Below, piece after piece: positions 9,998-20,280 of a stretch of 64,000 nt of DNA (within the stretch, counting starts at the first letter, position 1; every line of letters starts with the position of its first letter). Source of the DNA: Rhizobium sp. C4 (GTDB taxonomy: Bacteria; Pseudomonadota; Alphaproteobacteria; Rhizobiales; Rhizobiaceae); NCBI RefSeq assembly GCF_021026315.1, contig NZ_JAJNCX010000008.1, positions 160,012 to 224,011 on the forward strand, written 5' to 3'. The position numbers and the translations under genes were made by a program. The notes beneath the pieces were generated by a model. The model was not told the DNA's origin. It did no database searches and worked only from the letters and a program-made list of their open reading frames with translations.

Positions 9998-10842
9998 AGG
10001 CCGGATTCTGGGTCGCCCCCGAAGGCGAAGATAGCGCAATGACCGTCATGCCGATCGGCACCGAGGTTCCGGTTGCCGCGCGCAAGCTGAGTTTTCTGGC
10101 CACCGCCACGGCGGAAGAAATGATCCATCGCTGTCGTGACACGGCAGCTATCCTGCCGAAGATCGCCGATGCGCTTGAGCGGCAGAAGGAAGGCGCGCCG
10201 GGGCAGCTATACGATATCACCGATTACTCGGAAGATGACCGCCTGCTGATCACCGAGACGCTGGGCGAAGGCGAGGTGTCGGGTGTAGCGGTGCTGGCCA
10301 ATGGTATTACAGCGCAGATCCAGGAAGCGCTGATGGCTGGCGTCTGGCGCATCCGCTTTACCGACGCCGCCGACCGGCTGGTGGCGGATTATGTCGAGGT
10401 GGCCTCCATTCCGGCCGTTGTCGGCGAGGCCTGCGCAGCGCTTCCGTCAGAACTTGCTTACGGTCAACCGCCGGCGGGCGCCATGAATGTCATGCCGGTT
10501 CTGCATGAGATTTCCGGCAAGATGGCGTCGCATAAGCCCGGCGACGAGGCGCATACGATCACCTTCTCGCTGCTGCCGATGAGCCCGGAAGACATGGATT
10601 TCCTGCAGGAGACGCTGGGGGCAGGCCCGGTGCAGCTGACCTCGCGCGGCTATGGCACCTGTCGTGTGCTGGCGACCGGCGCGCGCAATGTCTGGTCCGT
10701 GCAGTTCTATAACGCCATGGACACGATCATTCTCGACACGCTGGAAATCTGCACCATTCCCGCCGTGGCGATTGCGGCGGAAGAAGACTTCAAGGACAGC
10801 GCCGTGCGCATCCGCGAAATCGAGGAGGCCTATTTCAAATGA
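9994..10842 (+). CDS. hupH: HupH/HyaF-family hydrogenase expression/formation protein
   Basis: The 282-residue protein matches the HyaF/HupH family in length and in its two similar halves. Each half has a segment around an acidic/aromatic core (LITETLGEGEVSG and LQETLGAGPVQLTSRGYG), followed by VWRIRFTDAADRL or VWSVQFYNAMDTI. Family members act in oxygen-tolerant assembly of the HupS Fe-S clusters. It is translationally coupled to hupG and hupI through 4-bp overlaps. Confidence 0.9.
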   Translation: MKAGFWVAPEGEDSAMTVMPIGTEVPVAARKLSFLATATAEEMIHRCRDTAAILPKIADALERQKEGAPGQLYDITDYSEDDRLLITETLGEGEVSGVAVLANGITAQIQEALMAGVWRIRFTDAADRLVADYVEVASIPAVVGEACAALPSELAYGQPPAGAMNVMPVLHEISGKMASHKPGDEAHTITFSLLPMSPEDMDFLQETLGAGPVQLTSRGYGTCRVLATGARNVWSVQFYNAMDTIILDTLEICTIPAVAIAAEEDFKDSAVRIREIEEAYFK

Positions 10843-11060
10843 GCGGCGGTTTCGAAAATTTCGGCAAGCGCGAAGAGGCCGGCATCGACGGCAAGATGGA
10901 ATGCGGCATCTGCTGGCATGTCTATGATCCGGCGGAAGGCGATCCCATCTGGCAGATCGAGCCGGGCACGGCCTTTGCCGACCTGCCGGAAGACTGGCGC
11001 TGTCCGAACTGCGATGCGCTCCAGTCGAAATTCATGGCGCTGGGTGCGGAGAACGCGTGA
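10839..11060 (+). CDS. hupI: HupI rubredoxin
   Basis: The 73-residue protein contains the two rubredoxin knuckles, [12 protein letters not shown] and WRCPNCDA, giving four cysteines for one iron. The linker [11 protein letters not shown] is characteristic of rubredoxins. In hup clusters HupI is thought to be a redox partner in hydrogenase maturation under oxygen. It overlaps hupH by 4 bp, and its TGA overlaps the hupJ ATG by one base. Confidence 0.95.
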   Translation: MSGGFENFGKREEAGIDGKMECGICWHVYDPAEGDPIWQIEPGTAFADLPEDWRCPNCDALQSKFMALGAENA

Positions 11061-11578
11061 TGTCAGCGGTTCCGGCAACGCAGGACGATATGGCGGCGAA
11101 TATCGCCGCAGCGCTTGAAGAGCGCTATCGGCACATCGCGGCAACCGCGATGGCCGACGTGCCGATCTGCAATCCGGCGCTGAGCGTTGCCGCCACCGGC
11201 TTTCGCCCATGGGGCGGCCGCGCGGTCGGCGTGGTGACGACGCCCTGGTTCATGAACCTCATCGCGATGCCGCTTCCCGGCACCGAGATGGAACCGGTTG
11301 CTGCCGGCAAGAGCGTCAGGCTGAACCTACCGGCGGGCGAAGTCGAATTCATTGTCGGCGAGCTGGATGGCGTCGGCCGCGTCGATTCCTGCTCGCTCTT
11401 CTCGCCCGTCTTCGAATTTGCCAGCATGGAAGAGGCAAACGAGGTCGCGGCCGAGATTGTCCGCACCTTCTTCGACGTCAAGGCACTGGAACCACCGCCA
11501 CCACCGCCCGCAAGGCCCAGCCGTCGCGATCTCTTGCGCGGCAAGCTCGCCGCCCGACCCGAGGCGGTGGAGCCATGA
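11060..11578 (+). CDS. hupJ: HupJ hydrogenase assembly protein
   Basis: The 172-residue protein belongs to the HupJ/HoxT-like group by position and by the motif [19 protein letters not shown], followed by [15 protein letters not shown]. The C-terminus has a proline run ([18 protein letters not shown]) that ends in a basic patch. The ATG at 11060 shares one base with the hupI stop; a GTG one codon upstream is an alternative. Its molecular role is poorly defined in the family, with help in HupS maturation suggested. Confidence 0.87.
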   Translation: MSAVPATQDDMAANIAAALEERYRHIAATAMADVPICNPALSVAATGFRPWGGRAVGVVTTPWFMNLIAMPLPGTEMEPVAAGKSVRLNLPAGEVEFIVGELDGVGRVDSCSLFSPVFEFASMEEANEVAAEIVRTFFDVKALEPPPPPPARPSRRDLLRGKLAARPEAVEP

Positions 11579-12687
11579 ACGCGCCGCTTGCCGCAGGTTC
11601 GGTCGCCATTTCCGTCAGCCTCGCGCGCGATGCCGTCTGCGCCGTCGAGGTGAAAAGCGCCCGCCCGCCAGCGCTGGCGCGTCTGTTCGAGGGGCGGGCC
11701 CCCTCGGAAGCGCCGCGACTGGCCGGGCAGATCTTCTCGCTCTGCGGCTTTGCCCAGACGACGGCCTCGCGGCTCGCGCTGGCGCAGGCGGAAGGCAAAA
11801 GCATGAGCCGTCAGGATCGCACCTTTGCTGCGGCGGGCTTGCTGGCGGAACGCATATTCGAGACGCTGCGCTCGCTGGTCATGCAATGGCCGGGCAAGCT
11901 CCCCGCCGCCGCCCAAGCCGCCGCCGGCACGCATCTGCGGGAAGCCTTGAAGGCCTCGCGCGCCATCGTCAGCATCGCTGAAAGCGGATGGGAGAGCCCC
12001 CGCGCGCTGGCCGATGCACGCGACGCCCTGCGTCAGGCTGCGTCGGCGATTGGTGTGCCGCCAACGGGTGCGGAGCCGGCAAAGGGCAGCCTGCTGGAGG
12101 CGATTGCCCTTGATCTGCCGCGCGACGATGTGTTTCCGCGCCGCGCGGGCGAAGCGCTTGAGGCGGAAGACGATGTCGACGTTGTCGACCTGCTTGTGAA
12201 AACCGAGACTTACGCCCAGCGCCCGTCGCTGCCCGGCCGGGTCGTGGAAACAGGGGCTTACAGCCGCTTTCATGACAGGCTGGCCGGCGACACCGCCAAG
12301 GCGCTGCTTGCGCGCTTCAAGGCACGCCTTGCCGACATGTCCGTCTCGCTCCTTGATCTCGACGCCATCACAGAAGGCCGCGCCGTTGCGCTTGAGGCGC
12401 TGATGCGCGACGGTGTTGCCAGTGGCAACGGTTATGGGGCGGTCGAATGCGCGCGCGGACGGCTCTATCATGCAGCAAGCCTCGACGCGGACGGGCGGAT
12501 CGCGCAATATCGCATCCTTGCGCCGACCGAATGGAATTTTCACCCCGCCGGGCCTTTCGTCGAAACGCTGCTTTCGTCCAGAATAGGCGCGGGAGACATG
12601 GCCCGCCTGCGCATTGCCAAGCTGGCCGCGCTCTTCGACCCCTGCGTCGCATTCGACATCACGTTGAAGGAGATCGCCCATGCATGA
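11575..12687 (+). CDS. hupK: HupK, degenerate large-subunit homologue used as assembly scaffold
   Basis: The 370-residue protein aligns by pattern with hydrogenase large subunits, but both nickel motifs have lost a cysteine: [11 protein letters not shown] replaces CxxC near residue 55 and FDPCVAFDI replaces DPCxxCxxH near the end. The intervening [17 protein letters not shown] matches the large-subunit YQIIAPTTWNFSPRD. This fits HupK as a scaffold in HupL maturation, possibly a transient site for Fe(CN)2CO, rather than an enzyme. It overlaps hupJ by 4 bp and hypA by 8 bp. Confidence 0.9.
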   Translation: MNAPLAAGSVAISVSLARDAVCAVEVKSARPPALARLFEGRAPSEAPRLAGQIFSLCGFAQTTASRLALAQAEGKSMSRQDRTFAAAGLLAERIFETLRSLVMQWPGKLPAAAQAAAGTHLREALKASRAIVSIAESGWESPRALADARDALRQAASAIGVPPTGAEPAKGSLLEAIALDLPRDDVFPRRAGEALEAEDDVDVVDLLVKTETYAQRPSLPGRVVETGAYSRFHDRLAGDTAKALLARFKARLADMSVSLLDLDAITEGRAVALEALMRDGVASGNGYGAVECARGRLYHAASLDADGRIAQYRILAPTEWNFHPAGPFVETLLSSRIGAGDMARLRIAKLAALFDPCVAFDITLKEIAHA

Positions 12688-13021
12688 AATGTCGCTGATG
12701 GAAAGCGTCGTGGAGATCGCCTGCGAAACCGCCGTGAGCCACGGCGCGAAGGGCATTCGCGTGATCCGGCTTGATGTCGGCCGTTTGAGCCATGTCGATC
12801 CGGACGCGCTGCTCTTCTGCTACGATGCGATCCGGCGCGGGAGCCTCGCCGAAGAGGCAGAGCTGGAAATCAACCGAATCGCCGGCGAGGGCTGGTGCCT
12901 CGATTGCGAAAAGACGGTGCCTTTGGAGGAGCGTTTCGGGGCCTGTCCCGAATGCGGTCGCTCGCGCGTCCAGATGACGGCGGGCGATGAATTGAAGATC
13001 AGGGATTTGGAGGTGATCTGA
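12680..13021 (+). CDS. hypA: HypA nickel-insertion protein
   Basis: The 113-residue protein starts [13 protein letters not shown], where His2 is the nickel ligand of the family. It has the zinc site [10 protein letters not shown] and [14 protein letters not shown]. It delivers nickel with HypB to the HupL precursor. Its first 8 bp overlap hupK and its stop overlaps the hypB ATG. Confidence 0.96.
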   Translation: MHEMSLMESVVEIACETAVSHGAKGIRVIRLDVGRLSHVDPDALLFCYDAIRRGSLAEEAELEINRIAGEGWCLDCEKTVPLEERFGACPECGRSRVQMTAGDELKIRDLEVI

Positions 13022-14016
13022 TGTGTACGGTATGCGGATGCGGGACCAATCCCGTGATTGACGACGGAACGGAAAAGGGTGAGATCGGTCATTCGCATGA
13101 CCATGACCACCATCATTACGACCATGATCATGACCACGCGCATGGCCATTCCCACAGCCACGCGCACGGGCACAGCCATTCCCATTCGCACGGGCATGGG
13201 GCGCATGATCACCATCACGACCATGGGCACGATCATGACCATCATCATGATCACCACGACCACGATCATGTTCAACACGAGGATGGCACATCTCACTATG
13301 GCAATGGCATTGCCGGCGTGCATGTGCCGGGCATGAGCCAGGAAAAGATCATCCAGGTCGAGCGCGACATTCTCTCCAAGAACGACCGGCTGGCCGCCGC
13401 CAATCGGTCTGTGCTGGAAGGGCGCGGCATTTTCACTCTCAATTTCGTCTCCAGTCCCGGTTCCGGCAAGACGACGCTGCTTGCCCGCATGATCCGCGAG
13501 CTGAAGGACCGCATCGAGATCACCGTGATCGAGGGCGACCAGCAGACCTCCAATGATGCCATGCGCATCCGCGAGGCCGGCGCGCGCGCCGTGCAGATCA
13601 ATACCGGCAAGGGCTGTCACCTCGACGCCCATATGGTCGGCCACGCCATCGAAACGCTCGATCCGGCCGCAAATTCGGTGCTCTTCATAGAAAATGTCGG
13701 CAATCTCGTCTGTCCCGCCGCCTTCGATCTTGGCGAGGCGCACAAGATCGCGGTGCTCTCCGTCACCGAAGGTGAGGACAAGCCGCTGAAATATCCGGAC
13801 ATGTTCGCCGCCGCCGATATCATGGTGCTGAACAAGTCGGACCTCTTGCCGCATCTCGATTTCAACACCGGGCTCTGCATTGCCAATGCGATGCGGGTCA
13901 ATCCGAGGCTGCAGACCTTCATCGTTTCGGCCCGCACGGGCGAGGGGATGGAAGCGCTCTACGCCTGGCTCGAAGCCTCCGCCGCACGGCGCGCGACAGC
14001 CGCAAAGGTAGCGTAA
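13021..14016 (+). CDS. hypB: HypB nickel-binding GTPase with long polyhistidine segment
   Basis: The 331-residue protein begins MCTVCGCG, the N-terminal high-affinity nickel motif. A histidine-rich segment follows at about residues 24-93, with more than 30 histidines in Asp-His, Ser-His and Gly-His repeats. This resembles the nickel-storage stretch of rhizobial HypB. The GTPase domain has Walker [25 protein letters not shown], a metal-binding Cys-His ([10 protein letters not shown]), [10 protein letters not shown] and NKSD. It loads nickel with HypA. The low-complexity stretch also creates long open frames on the other strand, which are not genes. Confidence 0.96.
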   Translation: MCTVCGCGTNPVIDDGTEKGEIGHSHDHDHHHYDHDHDHAHGHSHSHAHGHSHSHSHGHGAHDHHHDHGHDHDHHHDHHDHDHVQHEDGTSHYGNGIAGVHVPGMSQEKIIQVERDILSKNDRLAAANRSVLEGRGIFTLNFVSSPGSGKTTLLARMIRELKDRIEITVIEGDQQTSNDAMRIREAGARAVQINTGKGCHLDAHMVGHAIETLDPAANSVLFIENVGNLVCPAAFDLGEAHKIAVLSVTEGEDKPLKYPDMFAAADIMVLNKSDLLPHLDFNTGLCIANAMRVNPRLQTFIVSARTGEGMEALYAWLEASAARRATAAKVA

Positions 14017-14019
14017 GCG

Positions 14020-16299
14020 ATGCCGAACCGGGCCACCATTGCCGATGACACGGACGACCAGCGCCTGATCCGGCGCTTTCGTCTGCGTGTCAGGGGCGTG
14101 GTGCAGGGCGTGGGCTTCAGGCCGTTTGCCTTTGCGCTCGCCCGGCAGATGGGGCTTTCCGGCTTCGTGCTGAATGACAATGCCGGCGTGCTGATCGAGG
14201 TCGAGGGCAGGGGCGCGGATGGGTTCGCGCGCATGGTCGAGACCGCGCCGCCGCCGCTGGCACGCATCGATCTGATCGAGACGCAAGAGATCAATCCAAG
14301 CGGCATGGCCGGTTTCGAAATCCGCGAAAGCGTCGCCGGCAAGAGCGCCACCCGCATCGGTGCGGATGCCGCGACCTGCCGGCAGTGTCTTGACGAGCTT
14401 TTCGATCCGGAAAGCCGCTTCTTTCACTATCCCTTCGTCAATTGCACCCATTGCGGTCCGCGCCTCACCATCACGCGGAGCCTGCCTTATGATCGCGCAC
14501 AGACCTCCATGGCGGGTTTCGCCCTGTGTGCTGCCTGTCGCGCCGACTATGAAAACCCGCTGAACCGCCGCTTTCATGCGGAGCCGGTTGCCTGTCCCGC
14601 CTGCGGACCGAAGCTCAGCCACGAGATCGATGACGTCGCGCGGGCGATCCGCGCCGGGAAAATTGTGGCGCTGAAGGGCATTGGCGGCTTTCATCTTCTC
14701 TGCGATGCGGAAAACCAGAGCGCGATTGCAAGGCTGAGGCAAAGCAAGGGGCGGGACGAAAAGCCATTCGCCGTCATGCTGCGGGATATTGCTGCGGCGC
14801 AGGTCTTTGCCGATCTGACCGAGGCCGAAATCGCCCTTCTGGAGAGCCCGGCCCATCCGATCGTGTTGGCGACAAGTCGTGATCGCCTACCCGAGGCTAT
14901 TGCGCCGGGCCTGAAACGGCTTGGTGTCATGCTCGCCTACGCGCCCGTGCACCACCTGTTGCTGGCCGCGCTGGAGACGGCGGGCCGCGTCCCGGTTCTT
15001 GTCGCCACCAGCGCCAATCCCGGCGGCGAGCCGCTGGTTGCTTCCAACGAGGATGCGCTTCGCCGACTTGAGAAGATCGCCGATCTCATCGTCACGCATG
15101 ATCGCGATATCGTGGTCCGCGCCGATGACAGCGTCATGCAGATGATCGACGGTGCGCCGGCCTATCTCCGCCGCGCCCGCGGCTTCGTGCCGGACCCAGT
15201 CGATCTCGGTTCGGACGGACCGTCGATCATCGCGCTTGGCAGCGATCTGAAGAACACCGTCTGCGTGACGCGCGGGCGCGAGGCCTTTCTCTCGCAGCAT
15301 ATCGGCGGGCTCGACAATGTCGAGGCGATCCGGTTCCAACGCGAGACGGTCGCCCATCTCTGTTCCATCCTCGATATCGCGCCGGACACTGCGGCCTGTG
15401 ACCTGCATCCGGATTTCCGCTCTGTCCGGCTTGCCGAAACGCTCGGCCTGCCGCTGATCCGCGTGCAGCATCATGTCGCCCATATCGCCGCTGTGGTGGC
15501 CGAACATCGCTTAAACGGTCCGGTTCTGGGTCTGGCGCTCGACGGTCATGGCTATGGACCCGGCGGGGCGATCTGGGGCGGTGAGCGGATCGCGCTTGAC
15601 GGCTGCGACTGGACCCATACCGGAGGCCTAAAGCCTCTGCCGCTAGCCGGCGGCGACAAGGCCGCGCGCGAGCCTTGGCGCATGGGTGTCGGCGCGCTGC
15701 ATCAGGCGGGCCGGGACGATCTGGCGCGCGCGGTTTTTTCCGGAGACCCGATGGCTGAAAAGCTCGTCTCCCTGTTTGGCCTCGGCATGCGCGTCGGCCT
15801 CACCTCCAGCATGGGCAGGCTCTTCGACGCGGCGGCTGCGATTGCGGGCGTGCGCCGTGTTCAGCGTTACGAGGGGCAGGCGGCGATGGAATTTGAAGCG
15901 CTGGTGACCGCGCCGGAGGTGCTGGAAGGCGGTTACAGGCTTGACGGCGGCCAGCTCGATTTCACGCCGCTTCTGGTCCATCTGGCCGAGCAGCGTGTGG
16001 CGGGATCGGCTGCTGCGAATCTCTTTCACGGCACCCTCATTGCCGGCCTTGCAGCATGGATTGCTCAGGCGCGGGCGGCTGGTGGTGTCACCCGCGTGGC
16101 ACTCTCCGGCGGCTGCATCATGAACCGCGTGCTGGCCGAAGGGCTTAGCGCGAGACTTCGCGCCGAGCAGTGCGAGGTCTTCCTGCCCCGTCAGGCGCCC
16201 GCCAATGATGGCGGCATCGCACTGGGACAAGTCGCCTTTGCCCGCCACGTCCTAGAAAACAACAAACAGCAGTCGGAGGAGATCGAGACATGTGCCTAG
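14020..16299 (+). CDS. hypF: HypF carbamoyltransferase
   Basis: The 759-residue protein is full length. An acylphosphatase-like domain is at about residues 15-105 (VRGVVQGVGFRPFAFALA). Two zinc-finger units follow (CRQCLDE with NCTHCGPR; CAACRAD with ACPACGPK). Next come a YrdC-like domain with KGIGGFHLLCDA and a C-terminal Kae1-like domain with VQHHVAHIAAVVAEH and SGGCIMN. It uses carbamoyl phosphate and ATP to make the cyanide ligands of the active-site iron with HypE. It lies between hypB and hypC and overlaps hypC by 10 bp. Confidence 0.96.
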   Translation: MPNRATIADDTDDQRLIRRFRLRVRGVVQGVGFRPFAFALARQMGLSGFVLNDNAGVLIEVEGRGADGFARMVETAPPPLARIDLIETQEINPSGMAGFEIRESVAGKSATRIGADAATCRQCLDELFDPESRFFHYPFVNCTHCGPRLTITRSLPYDRAQTSMAGFALCAACRADYENPLNRRFHAEPVACPACGPKLSHEIDDVARAIRAGKIVALKGIGGFHLLCDAENQSAIARLRQSKGRDEKPFAVMLRDIAAAQVFADLTEAEIALLESPAHPIVLATSRDRLPEAIAPGLKRLGVMLAYAPVHHLLLAALETAGRVPVLVATSANPGGEPLVASNEDALRRLEKIADLIVTHDRDIVVRADDSVMQMIDGAPAYLRRARGFVPDPVDLGSDGPSIIALGSDLKNTVCVTRGREAFLSQHIGGLDNVEAIRFQRETVAHLCSILDIAPDTAACDLHPDFRSVRLAETLGLPLIRVQHHVAHIAAVVAEHRLNGPVLGLALDGHGYGPGGAIWGGERIALDGCDWTHTGGLKPLPLAGGDKAAREPWRMGVGALHQAGRDDLARAVFSGDPMAEKLVSLFGLGMRVGLTSSMGRLFDAAAAIAGVRRVQRYEGQAAMEFEALVTAPEVLEGGYRLDGGQLDFTPLLVHLAEQRVAGSAAANLFHGTLIAGLAAWIAQARAAGGVTRVALSGGCIMNRVLAEGLSARLRAEQCEVFLPRQAPANDGGIALGQVAFARHVLENNKQQSEEIETCA

Positions 16300-16517
16300 C
16301 CATTCCCGTCCAGGTGAAGGAAGTGCTGCCCGACAATATGGCGAAGGTGACGCTCGATGGTGTGTCGAAGATCGTCTCCACCGCGCTCGTCGATGACGTG
16401 CAGGTGGGCGACTATCTGGTGCTGCATGTCGGCTATGCGCTTGCCAAGATCGACCCGGAGGAGGCCGAGCGCACGCTGGAACTGATCCGTGAAGCCGCAT
16501 TGGGAGAGGTGGCATGA
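16290..16517 (+). CDS. hypC: HypC maturation chaperone
   Basis: The 75-residue protein starts MCLAIPVQVKEV, with the essential Cys2, and contains VGDYLVLHVGYALAKIDPEEAERTL, the usual HypC C-terminal half. With HypD it carries the Fe(CN)2CO unit and then escorts the HupL precursor. It overlaps hypF by 10 bp and hypD by 4 bp. Confidence 0.97.
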   Translation: MCLAIPVQVKEVLPDNMAKVTLDGVSKIVSTALVDDVQVGDYLVLHVGYALAKIDPEEAERTLELIREAALGEVA

Positions 16518-17671
16518 AATATATCGACGAATATCGCGACGGTCGGCTCGCCAAGGACATCGCCCGGCAGATTGCGGCCGAAGTCCGCCCCGATCTGACC
16601 TATCATTTCATGGAATTCTGCGGCGGCCACACGCATGCCATTTCCCGTTACGGGCTGGAGGACCTGTTGCCGGCAAATGTGCGGATGATCCACGGGCCGG
16701 GCTGTCCCGTCTGCGTGCTGCCGATCGGCCGGCTGGATGCGGCGATTGCGCTCTCCATGCGCCCGGAAGTGACGCTCTGCACCTATGGCGACCTGATGCG
16801 CGTTCCGGGTTCCAACGGCTCGAGCCTGCTGAAGGCGAAGGCGGCAGGGGCCGATATCCGCATGGTCTATTCGACGCTCGATGCGCTGCGCATTGCCGAA
16901 GCCGAGCCGGAGCGCGAAGTGGTGTTCTTCGCCATCGGCTTCGAGACGACCACGCCGCCAACGGCGCTGGCGCTTCGCGCGGCGATCGACAAGGGCCTCC
17001 AGAACTTTTCCATCTATTGCAACCATGTGCTGACGCCGGCGGCGATCCAGACCATTCTGGCAAGCCCGGAAGTGGCGAAGCTCGGCACGGTGAAGGTGGA
17101 CGGTTTTGTCGGCCCCGCCCATGTTTCGACCGTCATCGGCACGGAGCCTTATGACGAATTCGCCGAGAATTTCCGCAAGCCCGTCGTCGTCGCCGGTTTC
17201 GAACCGCTGGATGTCATCCAGGCGATCCTCATGCTGGTGCGCCAGATCAACGACGGCCGTTATGTGGTGGAGAACCAGTATATCCGCGCTGTGAAGCCGG
17301 GCGGGAACCAGAAGGCGCAGGCGGAAGTCGCTGAGTTCTTCGAACAATGCGAAAGCTTCGAGTGGCGCGGGCTGGGCGAAGTGCCGCAAGGCGCGCTTAG
17401 GCTTCGCGAAGAATATAGCCGGTTTGACGCCGAAAAGCGCTTCGGCATGGTGACGCCGGCGGCCAAGGACAATCCGGCCTGCGATTGCGGCGCGATCCTG
17501 CGCGGCGTCAAGCGGCCGACCGATTGCAAGCTCTTCGGCACGGCCTGCACGCCGGATACGCCCATGGGCTCCTGCATGGTGTCGTCGGAAGGGGCTTGCG
17601 CTGCGCACTGGACCTATGGCCGCTTCCGCGAGCACGCGAAAACCAAGGAAACCGAGAGGAGCGTGGCATGA
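16514..17671 (+). CDS. hypD: HypD Fe-S scaffold for Fe(CN)2CO assembly
   Basis: The 385-residue protein contains the three HypD signatures: FCGGHTHAI, IHGPGCPVCVLP and GFETTTPPTALA. C-terminal cysteines that hold the [4Fe-4S] cluster are at NPACDCGAILRG, DCKLFGTACTP and GSCMVSSEGAC. It is the platform on which cyanide and CO are attached to iron together with HypC and HypE. It overlaps its neighbours by 4 bp at both ends. Confidence 0.97.
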   Translation: MKYIDEYRDGRLAKDIARQIAAEVRPDLTYHFMEFCGGHTHAISRYGLEDLLPANVRMIHGPGCPVCVLPIGRLDAAIALSMRPEVTLCTYGDLMRVPGSNGSSLLKAKAAGADIRMVYSTLDALRIAEAEPEREVVFFAIGFETTTPPTALALRAAIDKGLQNFSIYCNHVLTPAAIQTILASPEVAKLGTVKVDGFVGPAHVSTVIGTEPYDEFAENFRKPVVVAGFEPLDVIQAILMLVRQINDGRYVVENQYIRAVKPGGNQKAQAEVAEFFEQCESFEWRGLGEVPQGALRLREEYSRFDAEKRFGMVTPAAKDNPACDCGAILRGVKRPTDCKLFGTACTPDTPMGSCMVSSEGACAAHWTYGRFREHAKTKETERSVA

Positions 17672-18723
17672 ATGTCGCCGTTCTGAAGCCGACACGACGC
17701 AAGCTCGATCTCCGCAACGGCCGCGTCGATCTCTCCCATGGCGCGGGCGGCCGGGCCATGGGCCAGCTGATCGAGGATATATTCCACACGGCCTTCGACA
17801 ATGACTGGCTGCGCGCCGGCAATGACCAGTCGGCCTTTGCCGTGCCGGCGGGGCGCATGGTGATGACGACGGATGGCTATGTCGTCTCGCCGCTCTTCTT
17901 CCCCGGCGGCAATATCGGCTCGCTCGCCGTTCACGGCACGATCAACGATGTCGCCATGTCCGGTGCCAGGCCGCTCTATCTCTCGGCAAGCTTCATCATC
18001 GAAGAAGGCTTTCCGCTGGGCGATTTGGCGAAGATCGCCGACACGATGGGCGCGGCCTCGCGCGAGGCGGGCGTGCCAATCATCACCGGCGACACGAAGG
18101 TGGTCGAACGGGGCAAGGCCGATGGCGTCTTCATCTCGATGGCCGGGGTCGGCATCCTGCCTGATGGCATCGACATGCGCTCCAACGCCGCGCGGCCGGG
18201 CGATTGCGTCATCGTTTCGGGCTCGATCGGCGACCATGGCGTTGCCGTCATGTCGAAACGTGAGAACCTGGAGTTCGACACTGATATTCTCTCCGATTCC
18301 GCAGCGCTGCACACGCTGACGGCGGCGATGGTGGCCGTGGGCGGCGCATCGATCCGCCTGATGCGCGATCCAACGCGCGGCGGCATTGCCGCGACGCTGA
18401 ACGAAATCGCCCATCAATCCTCCGTCGGCTTCCGGATCGACGAGGAAAAAATTCCTCTGAAGCCGGAAGTGGCGGCGGCCTGCGAGTTTCTGGGCCTCGA
18501 TCCGCTCAATGTGGCCAACGAAGGCAAGCTTGTGGCGATCGTTTCGCCGGAGGCAGCCGACGCCGTGCTTACGGCAATGCTGGCCCATCCGCTGGGGCGG
18601 GAGGCGGCATTGATCGGTCATGTGGTCGAGGATCCCCATTGCTTCGTGCAGATGGAAACCTCCTTCGGTGGCGGGCGGATTGTCGATTGGCTGTCCGGCG
18701 AGCAATTGCCGCGCATATGCTGA
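17668..18723 (+). CDS. hypE: HypE carbamoyl dehydratase (cyanide-forming)
   Basis: The 351-residue PurM-like protein has DLSHGAGGRAMGQLI near the N-terminus and GNDQSAFAVPAGRMVMTTDG in the ATP site. It ends exactly in PRIC; that C-terminal cysteine is carbamoylated by HypF and dehydrated to thiocyanate. The start at 17668 overlaps hypD by 4 bp. No terminator is visible in the 99 bp before hoxA. Confidence 0.97.
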   Translation: MNVAVLKPTRRKLDLRNGRVDLSHGAGGRAMGQLIEDIFHTAFDNDWLRAGNDQSAFAVPAGRMVMTTDGYVVSPLFFPGGNIGSLAVHGTINDVAMSGARPLYLSASFIIEEGFPLGDLAKIADTMGAASREAGVPIITGDTKVVERGKADGVFISMAGVGILPDGIDMRSNAARPGDCVIVSGSIGDHGVAVMSKRENLEFDTDILSDSAALHTLTAAMVAVGGASIRLMRDPTRGGIAATLNEIAHQSSVGFRIDEEKIPLKPEVAAACEFLGLDPLNVANEGKLVAIVSPEAADAVLTAMLAHPLGREAALIGHVVEDPHCFVQMETSFGGGRIVDWLSGEQLPRIC

Positions 18724-18822
18724 AAGGCTTAAGGAAGCGCTTGCCGGAAGGGTCAAGAGTTTCTACGGTTTCGATCAGGGGATGAGGCCGGACGAGCGAG
18801 ATCCGGCGGGGAGCAGAATGAC

Positions 18823-20280
18823 GTGAGCAATGCCAGCACGACCGTTCTCGTGGTCGACGACGAGCCGCGTTCGCTCGAAGCGATCCGGCGCGTGCTTTCC
18901 GACGAGTTCGAGGTGATCTGTGCCAAGAATGCGGCGGAAGCCGAAGCCGTGCTGGAGGGCGAGCTGGTGCAGATCCTGCTCTGCGACCAGCGCATGCCGG
19001 GCGAATCCGGCGTGACGTTCCTGAAGCGCGCGCGTGAACGCTGGCCGGAAACCATCCGCCTGATCATCTCAGGCTATACCGACAGCGACGACATTATCGA
19101 CGGCGTCAACAAGGCCGGCATCTACCGCTACATCACCAAGCCCTGGAACCCGGACGAGCTTGTCGCCTGTATGCATGAATGCGCTAGCCTCTGGCGGTTG
19201 CAGCATCAGGCCGGCGAGGTGAGTGTCGAGGCAAAGCCCGCGCGTGACCTGTTGCAGAAGGCCGTGTCCGACAAGCGGCGGGTCGAGCGCAGCAAATACG
19301 GCTTCGACCGCATCATCCATGTCGAGGGAAGCCCGGTTGCCGATGCGATTGCGCTGGCAAAACGCGCCGCCGATTATGACGTCTCGGTGCTGATCACCGG
19401 GGCTTCGGGCACGGGCAAGGAATTGCTCGCCCGCGCCATACACCACCAGTCCGCTCGCGCCGACAAGCCTTTCGTCATCGAGAATTGCGGCGCGCTGCCG
19501 GATGATCTTCTGGAAAGCGAGCTTTTCGGCTGCAAGAAGGGTGCGTTTACCGGCGCTTACCAGGATCGCATCGGCCTGTTCGAGCTGGCCGATAGCGGCA
19601 CGATCTTCCTCGATGAAATCGGCGAGACGTCGCCGGCGTTTCAGGTAAAGTTGCTGCGCGTATTGCAGGAGGGCGAGATCCGGCCGCTCGGCGCGCAGCG
19701 CACCCGCAAGGTCAATGTCCGGGTGATTGCCGCGACCAACCGCGATCTTCTGGCCGAAGTGGCCGCCGGCCGTTTCCGCCGCGACCTCTATTATCGCGTC
19801 GCCGCGTTCCCCATCCACATGCCGGCGCTGAAGGATCGCTCACGCGACATCATGGCAATTGCCGGTCATACGCTGACCCAGATCAACCAGGCCTTTGGCC
19901 GGGAAATTTCCGGCTTCCATCCGCGCACGCTGGAACTGATGTCGGCCTATGGCTGGCCCGGCAATGTGCGCGAGCTGCATAATGAGATCCAGCGCATGGT
20001 CGTGCTGTCGCCGGATAACCAGCCGCTGCCGGACAGGTTGCTTTCGGCGGCGATCCGCAATGGCGCGCAGGCAGGCAGCTCCGGGGAGCCGGCGCAGGCT
20101 GGCCAGCAGTTGAAAGATATCGTTGCTGCCGTCGAAAAGGCCGCCATCGAGGCAAGTCTGGCCCGCAATGCCGGCAATATCAGCCATACGGCGGACGAAT
20201 TGGGCTTGTCTCGTGTTGGGCTCAGGGCCAAGATGGATCGATACGATCTGCGGCGCGACACGGATGACGAGACTGATTGA
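18823..20280 (+). CDS. hoxA: HoxA/HupR-type sigma54-dependent response regulator
   Basis: The 485-residue protein uses a GTG start. A receiver domain covers about residues 5-120 (VVDDEPRSL; phospho-acceptor in [12 protein letters not shown]; switch lysine in [11 protein letters not shown]). The AAA+ domain has Walker [15 protein letters not shown], the sigma54-contact loop GAFTGA and Walker [11 protein letters not shown] Fis-like helix-turn-helix ends the protein ([22 protein letters not shown]). HoxA/HupR proteins activate hupSL, often in the unphosphorylated form, with HupT acting negatively when H2 is absent. The two sigma54 promoters in this cluster are the obvious targets. Confidence 0.94.
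   Translation: MSNASTTVLVVDDEPRSLEAIRRVLSDEFEVICAKNAAEAEAVLEGELVQILLCDQRMPGESGVTFLKRARERWPETIRLIISGYTDSDDIIDGVNKAGIYRYITKPWNPDELVACMHECASLWRLQHQAGEVSVEAKPARDLLQKAVSDKRRVERSKYGFDRIIHVEGSPVADAIALAKRAADYDVSVLITGASGTGKELLARAIHHQSARADKPFVIENCGALPDDLLESELFGCKKGAFTGAYQDRIGLFELADSGTIFLDEIGETSPAFQVKLLRVLQEGEIRPLGAQRTRKVNVRVIAATNRDLLAEVAAGRFRRDLYYRVAAFPIHMPALKDRSRDIMAIAGHTLTQINQAFGREISGFHPRTLELMSAYGWPGNVRELHNEIQRMVVLSPDNQPLPDRLLSAAIRNGAQAGSSGEPAQAGQQLKDIVAAVEKAAIEASLARNAGNISHTADELGLSRVGLRAKMDRYDLRRDTDDETD

Noticed and set aside
11209..11574. Upstream extension of hupK
   Set aside because: The frame is open, but it overlaps hupJ completely; ATG 11575 with the 4-bp overlap gives the normal HupK length.
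12650..13060. FNR/FnrN box (TTGAT-N4-ATCAA) expected ahead of hypA/hypB from R. leguminosarum
   Set aside because: No sequence close to the consensus was found in the overlapping hupK-hypA-hypB region.
12820..14856. Antisense frame with methionine/valine repeats opposite hypA-hypB-hypF
   Set aside because: The repeats are the reverse complement of the histidine-rich segment of HypB; nothing else supports a gene.
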